From contig NZ_AQUI01000002.1 of assembly GCF_000371785.1 (NCBI RefSeq), positions 2,397,276 to 2,461,275 of the forward strand: 64,000 nt of DNA. Direction: 5' to 3'. The notes under the pieces are model-generated. The model searched no databases. It saw nothing but the letters and a program-made list of their open reading frames with translations, and was not told where the DNA came from. The DNA comes from Actinopolyspora halophila DSM 43834. GTDB taxonomy: Bacteria > Actinomycetota > Actinomycetes > Mycobacteriales > Pseudonocardiaceae. Both the position numbers and the translations under genes were made by a program. Shown one piece after another: positions 36,347 to 44,265 of the stretch (its first letter is position 1; the number at the start of each line of letters is the position of its first letter).

Positions 36347-38323
36347 TCAGCTCCGCCGTGCTGTCTGCCCGTTGTCCCCGCTTTCGACGATCCCGGAGTG
36401 CTCGGCGATTTCCGCCAGACCGGGATCGGCCCCGTCCACCGCTGTCGAGGAGCGGGACTCCGTTCCGTCCGCGAACTGGGTCCGGTACAGCTCGGCGTAG
36501 TGCCCGTCGTGTTCCAGCAGCTCGGTGTGGGTCCCCTGCTCGGCGATGCTTCCCTCCGAGATCACCAGGATGCGGTCGGCCCGGCGGATGGTGGCCAGCC
36601 TGTGGGCGATCACCAGCGAGGTGCGCCCGGAGAGCGCTCCGCGCAGCGCCTGCTGCACGGCGGCCTCGGACTCCGAGTCGAGATGCGCGGTGGCCTCGTC
36701 CAGCACGACGATGGGCGGTTGCTTGAGCAGCAGTCTCGCGATGGCGATGCGTTGCTTCTCCCCGCCGGAGAGCCGATATCCCCGATCACCGACGACGGTG
36801 TCCAACCCGTCCGGGAGGTCGGTGAGCAGCTCCTCGAGCTGGGCGGTCCGCAGCGCCTCCAGCAGTTCCGCGTCGGCGGCGGAGGGACGCGCGTAGGCGA
36901 GGTTCGCCCGGATCGTGTCGTGGAACAGGTGCGCTTCCTGGGTGACCACGCCGATGGTGGAGTACAACGAGGCCAGGGTGACGTCCCGGACGTCGTGCCC
37001 GCCGACGCGGACACTTCCCGAGTCCACCTCGTACAGCCTGCCCGCCAGCTGGGCGATCGTGGTCTTGCCCGCTCCGGAGTGCCCGACCAGCGCGATCATC
37101 TCCCCCGGATCGGCACGGAAGGAGACGTCGTGCAGGACCTGGTGCGCGGGCGTGCTCTCCTGGCGCGCCACCGATTCCAGGGAGGCCAGCGAGACCTCGT
37201 CGGAACCGGGGTAGTGGAACGAGACCGAGTCGAACTCCAGGCTGTTCGCCCCGGAGGGGAGTTCGATCGCGTCCTCCCGCTCGCGGATCATCGGCTGCAG
37301 ATCCAGCACCTCGAACACGCGGTGGAAGCTGACCAGGGCCGTCATCACGTCGACGTGCACGTTGGACAACGAGGTCAGCGGACCGTACAGGCGGGTGAGC
37401 AGCGAGGTCAGCGCGACCAGGGTGCCGAGCTGCAACGAGCCGCCGATCACCAGCGTGCCACCGAGGCCGTAGGCTATCGCGGTGGCCAGCGCGGCCAGCA
37501 GTGTCAGCCCGACGAAGAAGACCCGGCTGTACATGGCCGAAAGCACACCGAGATCGCGCACCCGCGCGGCCTTGCCCGCGAACTGCTCGGTCTCCTCGTC
37601 GGCCCTGCCGTAGAGCTTGGTCAACATGGCGCCGCCGACCCCGAAGCGCTCGGTCATCAGCGAACTCATCTCCGCGTCCACGGCCATCTGCTCGCGGGTG
37701 ACGCGCTGCAGCCTCTTGCCGATCCAGCGGACCGGGAGCAGGAACAGCGGCAGCAGGGCCAGCGCGATCAGCGTGATCTTCCAGGACAGCGCGAACATCG
37801 CGGCCAGGACCAGCACCAGGCTCAGCACGTTGGACACCACGGAGGACAGCGTGCTGGTCAGGGCGCGCTGCGCCCCGATGACGTCGCTGTTGAGTCTGCT
37901 GGTCAACGCTCCGGTCTGCGCGCGGACGAAGAACGCCAGCGGCATCCGCTGCACGTGGTCGAACACGTCGCGGCGCAGCTCGTAGATCAGCCCTTCTCCC
38001 AGGCGGGAGGAGTACCAGCGCTGCAGCAGCGTCAGCACCGCCTCGGCGAGGGCCACCCCGGCCACTGCCACGGCGAGCCAGAGGACCACTCCCATGCGCC
38101 CCGGCACGATCCCGCGGTCGATGATCGCCTTGAACAGCAGAGGAGTGACGACCCCGAGCACGGCCGTGGCCGCGACCATGAGCAGGAAGGGCACGATCAC
38201 GCCGAGGTAGGGCCGCGCGTATCCCAGTATCCGTTTCGCCAGGCCGGGAGGGAGCCGTTGTCGGGTGACCGAACTGTCCCTGGTCAGCGACCGCATCGTC
38301 GCCCAGCTCACTCCGTTGTCCAT
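36347..38323 (-). CDS. ABC exporter, fused membrane and ATPase domains
   Basis: Half-transporter of the type IV (MsbA-like) multidrug/lipid exporter class, 658 aa. Six membrane helices span about residues 30-340. The ATPase domain has Walker A GHSGAGKTT near residue 412, signature LSGGEKQR, Walker B IVVLDEAT and H-loop IAHRL. It would work as a homodimer. The ATPase domain carries a Ser/Glu-rich insert before the Walker A (DEVSLASLESVARQEST). The gene lies downstream of a MarR gene, with a candidate operator between them, suggesting drug- or toxin-inducible export. Confidence 0.93.
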   Translation of the reverse strand: MDNGVSWATMRSLTRDSSVTRQRLPPGLAKRILGYARPYLGVIVPFLLMVAATAVLGVVTPLLFKAIIDRGIVPGRMGVVLWLAVAVAGVALAEAVLTLLQRWYSSRLGEGLIYELRRDVFDHVQRMPLAFFVRAQTGALTSRLNSDVIGAQRALTSTLSSVVSNVLSLVLVLAAMFALSWKITLIALALLPLFLLPVRWIGKRLQRVTREQMAVDAEMSSLMTERFGVGGAMLTKLYGRADEETEQFAGKAARVRDLGVLSAMYSRVFFVGLTLLAALATAIAYGLGGTLVIGGSLQLGTLVALTSLLTRLYGPLTSLSNVHVDVMTALVSFHRVFEVLDLQPMIREREDAIELPSGANSLEFDSVSFHYPGSDEVSLASLESVARQESTPAHQVLHDVSFRADPGEMIALVGHSGAGKTTIAQLAGRLYEVDSGSVRVGGHDVRDVTLASLYSTIGVVTQEAHLFHDTIRANLAYARPSAADAELLEALRTAQLEELLTDLPDGLDTVVGDRGYRLSGGEKQRIAIARLLLKQPPIVVLDEATAHLDSESEAAVQQALRGALSGRTSLVIAHRLATIRRADRILVISEGSIAEQGTHTELLEHDGHYAELYRTQFADGTESRSSTAVDGADPGLAEIAEHSGIVESGDNGQTARRS

Positions 38324-38367
38324 GCCGGCACCTTTCTTCGTGGTGGGATCGGTGTCGTTCGATCAGA

Positions 38368-38393
38368 TGACTTGAAGTTCACTGGAAGTCAAG
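38368..38393. promoter_or_regulatory. Candidate MarR operator before the exporter gene
   Basis: Overlapping inverted repeats TGACTT/AAGTCA (arms at 38368-38373 and 38386-38391) and CTTGA/TCAAG (38371-38375 and 38389-38393). The core TTGAAGTT recurs upstream of the MarR gene, near 38905. Confidence 0.45.
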
Positions 38394-38406
38394 AGTTTTT
38401 TCGGGG

Positions 38407-38859
38407 TCAATGCGGCGGGGCGTCCTGCTGGTTCGGGGTGGTGGAGCCGCCCTGCTCGTCGGCCAGCTTCAGCAGCAGGTGGCGCAGCTGCTCGTGTTCC
38501 GCCTCGGACAGGCGGGCGAGCATGGCCCCGTTCACGGACTCCGCGACCGAGTCCGCCTGAAGCAGGACGTTCCGCCCCTGCTCGGTCAGGTGGAGCAGTC
38601 GCCGCCTGCGATCACCGCTGTCGACGGCGCGGGACAGCAGCCCGCGCTGCTCGAGCCTCGGCAGCAGCGAGGCCAGGGTGGCCTTGTCGATGGCCGCCTG
38701 CTGGCCGACGACGGCCTGTTCGATGCCGGGGTGCTCGTCCACCGCGCGCAGCACCGCGTACTGCGGTTTGGTCAGCTCGGGCAGTTGTGCCTGCCAGTTG
38801 GCGTTGTGCTCCTGCAACGTGCGGCGCAGCAGGTGGAAGACGGCCGCATCCAGTTCCAC
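38407..38859 (-). CDS. MarR-family regulator
   Basis: 150-aa winged-helix regulator. The HTH is GIEQAVVGQQAAIDKATLASLLPRLEQRGLLSRAVDSGDRRRRLLHLT. There is no cysteine, so ligand binding rather than thiol chemistry is expected. GTG start. It precedes the ABC exporter (83-base gap) and is divergent from the UbiX/UbiD operon, so it may control either or both. Confidence 0.88.
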   Translation of the reverse strand: MELDAAVFHLLRRTLQEHNANWQAQLPELTKPQYAVLRAVDEHPGIEQAVVGQQAAIDKATLASLLPRLEQRGLLSRAVDSGDRRRRLLHLTEQGRNVLLQADSVAESVNGAMLARLSEAEHEQLRHLLLKLADEQGGSTTPNQQDAPPH

Positions 38860-39027
38860 TGTGTTCTCTCGCAGTCGGTCGTCGTTGGGTGCTCGTGCAT
38901 CTTATTGAAGTTTTCCATTCTCCCCTGGCGCAGGTGATCGGCTGGCGGAACCTCCCGCGGGACGGCCGTTCCGCGGAAGCGGACCGCGACCCCGTGCGTT
39001 CCCGCCGCACCCAGTGTTAGTATGTAC

Positions 39028-39039
39028 ACGAACGTTCGT
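39028..39039. promoter_or_regulatory. Candidate operator of the hydroxyarylate decarboxylase operon
   Basis: Perfect 12-bp palindrome ACGAACGTTCGT, with a further half-site ACGAACG at 39042-39048, all within 40 bases of the UbiX start. A TATGTA -10-like hexamer at 39021 touches it, so a bound protein would block transcription. Confidence 0.5.
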
Positions 39040-39064
39040 CTACGAACGATTTTTTGGAGTGGCG

Positions 39065-39649
39065 ATGCGGTTGGTGGTGGGCGTGACGGGAGCCACCGGG
39101 GCTCCGTTGGCCGCGGGGCTGCTCGAAGCGCTGCGCGGCGATCCGGACGTGCGCACTCATCTCGTGCTCAGCAGATGGGCCAGGACCACGATCGAGCTGG
39201 AAACCGGATACGGAGCGCGGGAGTTCACCAAACTGGCCGACGAGGTGCACGGACCCGGGGACCAGGCGGCCACGATCTCCTCCGGGTCGTTCCACACCGA
39301 CGGCATGGTGATTCTGCCCTGCAGCATGAAGACGGTCGCCGGGATACGCACCGGTTACGCCGACGGGCTCATCGGTCGAGCCGCCGACGTCACCCTCAAG
39401 GAGCACCGCAAGCTCGTTCTGGTGCCCAGGGAAACCCCGCTCAGCGAGATCCACCTGGAGAACATGCTCGCGCTGGCCCGGATGGGAGCCGTGCTGGTTC
39501 CGCCGATGCCCGCCTTCTACAACCACCCGGGAGTCGTCGGCGACGTCGTCGACCACGTCGTGACCCGCGTGCTCGACCAGTTCGGCCTGTCGAGTTCCTC
39601 GGAAGGACGTTGGCGAGGTCTCGACGCCGCGCGTCGAACGGACTCGTGA
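39065..39649 (+). CDS. UbiX-type flavin prenyltransferase (decarboxylase subunit B)
   Basis: Makes prenylated FMN for UbiD-type decarboxylases. It is 194 aa. Family blocks: RLVVGVTGATGAPLAAGLLEAL at the N-terminus, SGSFHTDGMVILPCSMKTVAGI for flavin and prenyl binding, and LVPRETPLSEIHLENM. A longer in-frame start (GTG 39059) is possible. It leads a B-C-D gene set as in the vanillate/4-hydroxybenzoate decarboxylase (VdcBCD, BsdBCD) operons. Confidence 0.93.
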   Translation: MRLVVGVTGATGAPLAAGLLEALRGDPDVRTHLVLSRWARTTIELETGYGAREFTKLADEVHGPGDQAATISSGSFHTDGMVILPCSMKTVAGIRTGYADGLIGRAADVTLKEHRKLVLVPRETPLSEIHLENMLALARMGAVLVPPMPAFYNHPGVVGDVVDHVVTRVLDQFGLSSSSEGRWRGLDAARRTDS

Positions 39650-39685
39650 CCCCGCCCCACCGCTCGAACATCAGGAGAATGTCAC

Positions 39686-41125
39686 ATGCCCTACGACGAT
39701 CTGCGTTCCTATCTCGAAGCCCTCGACCGGCAGGGACAGCTGCTGCACGTCGAGGAACAGGTCGATCCGGAGCCCGACCTGGGGGCCGCGGCCAACGCGG
39801 CCAACCGGCTCGGTGAACAGGCCCCGGCGCTGTACTTCGACAACGTCACCGGATTCGACGAGCCCCGGATCGCGTTGAACACGCACGGTTCGTGGGCCAA
39901 TCACGCGATCGCGTTCGACCTTCCCCCCAACACCTCGACCAGGGGGCAGGTGGAGGAGTTCATCCGGCGCTGGGAGAACTTCCCGGTCGCCGTCGAGCAC
40001 CGGGAGGACCCCCCGTGGGCCGAGAACTCCGTCAGCGGATCGGACGTGAACCTGTTCGACGTGCTGCCGCTGTTCCGGCTCAACGACGGGGACGGAGGTT
40101 TCTATCTGGACAAGGCCGCGGTCGTCTCCCGTGACCCGGATGATCCCGAGAACTTCGACAAGCAGAACGTCGGCACTTACCGGATGGAGGTCAAGGGCAC
40201 CAACCGCCTCGGACTCCAACCGGTGCCGATGCACGACATCGCGCTGCACCTCAACGCGGCTGAGCAGCGCGGGCAGGACCTGCCGGTCGCGGTCGCCCTG
40301 GGCAACGAGCCGGTGATCTCCGTCGTGGCGGGAACCCCGCTCGGGTACGAGCAGTCCGAGTACGAGATGGCCGGCGCGCTGCGAGGCACGCCGGAGCCGA
40401 TCGCGAAGGGCCCGCTGACCGGGCTCGACGTGCCGTGGGGCAGCGAAGTCGTACTCGAAGGAGTCATCGAGGGGCGCGAACGCGAGATCGAGGGGCCGTT
40501 CGGCGAGTTCACCGGACACTACTCCGGTGGACGCAGCATGACGGTGCTGCGCGTGGACCGGATCTCCTATCGCACATCCCCGGTCTTCGAGTCGCTGTAC
40601 CTCGGGATGCCGTGGACCGAGGTCGACTACCTGATCGGACCCGCCACCTGCGTTCCGCTCTACCAGCAGCTGCGGGCCGACTTCCCCGAGGTGCAGGCCG
40701 TCAACGCGATGTACACCCACGGGCTGCTGGCGATCGTGTCCACCAGGAAGCGCTACGGCGGCTTCGCCCGCGCGGTCGGTCTCCGCACCATGACCACCCC
40801 GCACGGACTCGGCTACTGCAAGATGGTCATCGTCGTCGACGAGGACGTCGACCCCTTCAACCTGCCCCAGGTCATGTGGGCGTTGTCCACGAAGGTCAAC
40901 CCGGCTTCCGATCTGGTCAACCTGCCGAACATGTCGGTGCTGGAACTGGATCCGGGATCACAGCCCCCGGGAATCAGCAACAAGCTCGTCATCGACGCGA
41001 CCACCCCCGTGGAACCGGACGACCGCGGTCGCTACGGCCAGCCGGTCACGGACCTTCCCGAAACCGGGGCCTGGATCGACAAGCTGTCGTCGCTGATCGC
41101 CGAACGAGCGAACGAGAACCGCTGA
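39686..41125 (+). CDS. UbiD-family hydroxyarylic acid decarboxylase (subunit C)
   Basis: Prenyl-FMN-dependent decarboxylase, 479 aa. Family landmarks are GTYRMEVKGTNRLGLQP (the Arg-containing prFMN contact region), the catalytic Glu cluster EGPFGEFTGHYSG, and YLIGPATCVPLYQQLRADFPEVQAVNAMYTHG. With the UbiX and subunit-D genes flanking it, the likely reaction is reversible non-oxidative decarboxylation of vanillate, 4-hydroxybenzoate or protocatechuate. The substrate cannot be told from sequence. Confidence 0.93.
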   Translation: MPYDDLRSYLEALDRQGQLLHVEEQVDPEPDLGAAANAANRLGEQAPALYFDNVTGFDEPRIALNTHGSWANHAIAFDLPPNTSTRGQVEEFIRRWENFPVAVEHREDPPWAENSVSGSDVNLFDVLPLFRLNDGDGGFYLDKAAVVSRDPDDPENFDKQNVGTYRMEVKGTNRLGLQPVPMHDIALHLNAAEQRGQDLPVAVALGNEPVISVVAGTPLGYEQSEYEMAGALRGTPEPIAKGPLTGLDVPWGSEVVLEGVIEGREREIEGPFGEFTGHYSGGRSMTVLRVDRISYRTSPVFESLYLGMPWTEVDYLIGPATCVPLYQQLRADFPEVQAVNAMYTHGLLAIVSTRKRYGGFARAVGLRTMTTPHGLGYCKMVIVVDEDVDPFNLPQVMWALSTKVNPASDLVNLPNMSVLELDPGSQPPGISNKLVIDATTPVEPDDRGRYGQPVTDLPETGAWIDKLSSLIAERANENR

Positions 41126-41158
41126 ACCACCGAACGAGGAAACCGGAGGCAGCAGACG

Positions 41159-41401
41159 ATGTGTCCACGTTGTGCCGATGAGAACATCAGCGAACTCGCG
41201 GTCTCGCCCGTGCCGGGGGCGTGGAAGGTGCTGCGCTGCGACCTGTGCCTGTACACCTGGCGCACCAGCGAACCAGCGCGGCGCAGCACCAGGCAGGCTT
41301 ATCCCGAGCGGTTCCGGATGAGCAGGGGCGACATCGACAACGCCCCGCAGGTGCCCGCGATACCGGAGCTGCGTGCCGAGGCGAAGGGGGAGACGTCGTG
41401 A
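41159..41401 (+). CDS. Hydroxyarylic acid decarboxylase subunit D
   Basis: 80-residue zinc-ribbon-like protein of the VdcD/BsdD family: CPRCADENISELAVSPVPGAWKVLRCDLCLYTWRTSEP, with two Cys-x2-Cys pairs, then AYPERFRMS. Its presence separates this operon from plain UbiD/UbiX pairs. Its stop overlaps a possible GTG start of the next gene. Confidence 0.92.
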   Translation: MCPRCADENISELAVSPVPGAWKVLRCDLCLYTWRTSEPARRSTRQAYPERFRMSRGDIDNAPQVPAIPELRAEAKGETS

Positions 41402-41700
41402 TGGAGGCCCTCATGTGGGAGGCCCGCGCCGCCGAGGGCAAGCTGGAAGAACTGCTCGGGTGGGCGGAGAACGCCCTGGCCGAGCTGAGCGAGCACGGTT
41501 CGTGCCGCGACGCGGCCGTGTACCGCGGAGGGCAGGACCGGGTGGTCGTCCTCGCGCATTTCGACGGTGCACCGGAAGAGCTCACGGCCCCTCCCGGAGA
41601 GCTGCTCGCCCGTCCGGTGCACCAGTGGCCGTTCACCAGGATCAGCGGTTACGAGTTCCGCCCCGACCACGCGGTCGGTGGTCAGGAGCCCGCGTCGTAG
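41401..41700 (+). CDS. Hypothetical protein at the end of the decarboxylase operon
   Basis: 99-residue protein starting MEALMWEARAAEGKLEELLGW. An alpha-beta pattern (helix, then RVVVLAHFDG strand, then PVHQWPFTRI) recalls small dimeric ferredoxin-like folds, but I cannot name a family. GGGGGAG lies eight bases before ATG 41401; GTG 41398 would overlap the subunit-D stop. Its 3' end overlaps the convergent tex gene by 19 bases. The coupling points to a role with the decarboxylase. Confidence 0.7.
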   Translation: MEALMWEARAAEGKLEELLGWAENALAELSEHGSCRDAAVYRGGQDRVVVLAHFDGAPEELTAPPGELLARPVHQWPFTRISGYEFRPDHAVGGQEPAS

Positions 41701-44069
41701 CCCGCACGCCGCAGGGCGTCGGCCAGGGCGCCCTGCTGGGCCCCTTCGCGTTTGCCGTCCCGCTGCTTGCCCGCCTTGCCGTTCTTGCCGGTTTTACCGC
41801 CTCCGCCGTTGCCGTTCTCCCGGCGTGGACGTGAGTTCCGGCCGGAAGTCGAATCACCGTCGGATCCGGCCCCGTTCGTGCTGCCGCTCCCGGCGGCGAC
41901 CTCGTCCTCCAGTCGCATGGTCAGGGAGATGCGTTTGCGCTCCACGTCCACCTCCCTGACCTTGACGCGCACCACGTCGCCGGGTTTGGCGACCTCGCGC
42001 GGATCATCGACGAAGGACTTCGACATGGCCGAGACGTGGACCAGACCGTCCTGGTGCACCCCCACGTCGACGAAGGCGCCGAACGCGGCGACGTTGGTGA
42101 CCGCGCCCTCCAGCACCATGCCCGGCTTCAGGTCGTTCAGCGAGTGCACCCCTTCCGCGAAGTGGGCGGTGCGGAATTCGGGACGCGGATCGCGACCGGG
42201 CTTCTCCAGTTCGGAGATGATGTCGGTGATCGTGGGGAGCCCGAAGGAGTCGTCCGCGAAATCGGCGGGGCGCAGTCCGCGCAGCAGCCGCGTGTTGCCG
42301 ATGATCTCGGTCAGCGCCCCGCCGGTGGAATCGACGATGCGGTGCACCACGGGATAGCTCTCCGGATGGACGCTGGAGGAGTCCAGCGGGTCGTCACCGT
42401 TGGTGATGCGCAGGAACCCGGCGCACTGCTCGAACGCCTTCGGCCCCAACCGGGACACCTGCCTGAGTCCCTGCCTGGAACGGAAGGGACCGTGCGTCTC
42501 GCGGTGCCCGACGATGTTCTCGGCCAGTCCGGCGTTGATCCCGGACACCCTGGTGAGCAACGGGGCCGAGGCGGTGTTGACGTCCACGCCGACCGCGTTG
42601 ACGCAGTCCTCGACCACGGCGTCCAGCGACTGCGAGAGCTTCGACTCGGACACGTCGTGCTGGTACTGACCGACACCGATGGACTTCGGTTCGATCTTGA
42701 CCAGCTCGGCCAACGGGTCCTGGAGCCTGCGGGCGATCGAGACGGCCCCGCGCAGCGAGACGTCCACCTCGGGAAGTTCCCTGGAGGCGTAGGCCGAGGC
42801 GGAGTAGACCGAGGCCCCGGACTCGGACACCGAAACCTTGGTCGTGTTCTCGCGGGAAGCCACCACCCGCGCGGCCAGCTCGTCGGTCTCCCTGGAAGCG
42901 GTCCCGTTGCCGACGGCGATGAGTCCGGCCTCGTGCTGCTCGGCCAACCGCTCCAGGGTCGCCACCGCTTCTTCCCAGCGCCGTTGTGGCTCGTGCGGGT
43001 GGATGGTGGCCGTTTCCACCAGTTTGCCGGTGCCGTCCACCACCGCGACCTTCACACCGGTGCGGTACCCGGGGTCGAGCCCGATCGTGGGACGTGTCCC
43101 GGCCGGAGCGGCCAGCAGCAGATCGCGGAGGTTGCCCGCGAAGATCCGGACCGCCTCCTCCTCGGCCTGCTGGCGCAGCCTGCCGCGCAGGTCGATGTCG
43201 ATGTGCACCATGATCCGGGTCCGCCAGGCCCAGCGGACCGTCTCGCGCAGCCAGGAGTCGGCCGGACGTCCCGCATCGCGGATGTCGAACCTGGCCGCTA
43301 TGGCCGCCTCGTACTCGCCGGGACCCTGCGTGGGGTCGTGTTCCGGATCCGGGTCCAGGGACAGCTCGAGGATCTCTTCCTTCTCCCCGCGGAACAGCGC
43401 CAGCACCCGGTGGGAGGGGAGCGTTCGCAGGGGCTCGGAGAAGTCGAAGTAGTCCGCGAACTTCGCCCCGCTGCTCTCCGCGCCCTCCCGGACCTTGGAG
43501 GAGAGCAGGCCGCGCCCCCAGGCCCGCTCGCGCAGTTCTCCGATCAGGTCGCCGTCCTCGGCGAACCGCTCGACCAGGATCGAACGGGCCCCCGTCAGCG
43601 CGGCGGAGGCGTCGGCGATCCCGTTGTCGGAGTCGACATAGCCCGCGGCGACGATCTGCGGGTCCTGTTGCGGATCCGTGAGCAGTGTGTCGGCGAGCGG
43701 TTCCAACCCTGCTTCCCGCGCCACCTGCGCCTTGGTGCGGCGCTTGGGTTTGAACGGCAGGTACAGATCCTCCAGCCGCGCCTTGGAGTCGGCGGCGGAG
43801 ATCCGGGCGTGCAGTTCGTCGTCGAGCTTGCCCTGCTTGCGGATCTCCTCGAGGATCGTGTTGCGCCGCTGCTCCAGCTCACGCAGGTAACGCAGCCGCT
43901 GCTCGAGAGTGCGCAGCTGTGTGTCGTCGAGTGCCCCGGTTACCTCTTTGCGGTACCGGGCGACGAAGGGGACCGTGGCCCCGTCGTCGAGCAGCTGTAC
44001 GGCAGCTGCCACCTGTTCCGCGCGTGCACCGAGCTCCTCGGCGATCCTTTGGTGAATCGACGTCGTCAC
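41682..44069 (-). CDS. Tex-family RNA-binding transcription accessory protein
   Basis: 795-aa Tex homologue. Domains in order: N-terminal HTH-like region (IAEELGARAEQVAAAVQLLDDGATVPFVARYRKE), YqgF-like domain (PTIGLDPGYRTGVKVAVVDGTGKL), helix-hairpin-helix modules (TRVSGINAGLAENIVGHRETHGPF), and an S1 domain (GMVLEGAVTNVAAFGAFVDVGVHQDGLVHVS). The last 70 residues are a basic, Gly/Ser/Asn/Lys-rich tail. GTG 44069 gives the usual family length; the open frame continues upstream without similarity. Its stop overlaps the convergent 99-aa gene. Confidence 0.93.
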   Translation of the reverse strand: MTTSIHQRIAEELGARAEQVAAAVQLLDDGATVPFVARYRKEVTGALDDTQLRTLEQRLRYLRELEQRRNTILEEIRKQGKLDDELHARISAADSKARLEDLYLPFKPKRRTKAQVAREAGLEPLADTLLTDPQQDPQIVAAGYVDSDNGIADASAALTGARSILVERFAEDGDLIGELRERAWGRGLLSSKVREGAESSGAKFADYFDFSEPLRTLPSHRVLALFRGEKEEILELSLDPDPEHDPTQGPGEYEAAIAARFDIRDAGRPADSWLRETVRWAWRTRIMVHIDIDLRGRLRQQAEEEAVRIFAGNLRDLLLAAPAGTRPTIGLDPGYRTGVKVAVVDGTGKLVETATIHPHEPQRRWEEAVATLERLAEQHEAGLIAVGNGTASRETDELAARVVASRENTTKVSVSESGASVYSASAYASRELPEVDVSLRGAVSIARRLQDPLAELVKIEPKSIGVGQYQHDVSESKLSQSLDAVVEDCVNAVGVDVNTASAPLLTRVSGINAGLAENIVGHRETHGPFRSRQGLRQVSRLGPKAFEQCAGFLRITNGDDPLDSSSVHPESYPVVHRIVDSTGGALTEIIGNTRLLRGLRPADFADDSFGLPTITDIISELEKPGRDPRPEFRTAHFAEGVHSLNDLKPGMVLEGAVTNVAAFGAFVDVGVHQDGLVHVSAMSKSFVDDPREVAKPGDVVRVKVREVDVERKRISLTMRLEDEVAAGSGSTNGAGSDGDSTSGRNSRPRRENGNGGGGKTGKNGKAGKQRDGKREGAQQGALADALRRAGYDAGS

Positions 44070-44167
44070 GTTCCTGTTCAGCCTTTCGACCGACCTGCTG
44101 GCCCTTGTTGTGAGGGCATTCTCGCCCATTGTCGCCGTTCGGGTGGGCCAGGGCGATCTCGGCGTGG

Positions 44168-44211
44168 CGCGGCGGCGTCGGAGAAGCAACCGAGCGGCCG
44201 ACGCCGCCGCG
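44168..44211 (-). terminator. Hairpin after the transketolase gene
   Basis: A perfect 14-bp stem (CGCGGCGGCGTCGG with CCGACGCCGCCGCG, 16-nt loop) between transketolase and tex, both on the minus strand. Confidence 0.65.
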
Positions 44212-44265
44212 AGAGGTTCCGCCGCGCGAAGCGAGCGGGAGAACCGTGTTCCTTCGCGAGGTGAC

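Noticed and set aside
36317-38560. Open frame of 747 codons antisense to the ABC exporter
   Set aside because: Gln/Gly/Arg/His-rich translation without motifs; the other strand has a complete ABC exporter.
42036-44264. Open frame of 742 codons antisense to tex
   Set aside because: No domain in the translation; tex on the other strand has every expected domain.
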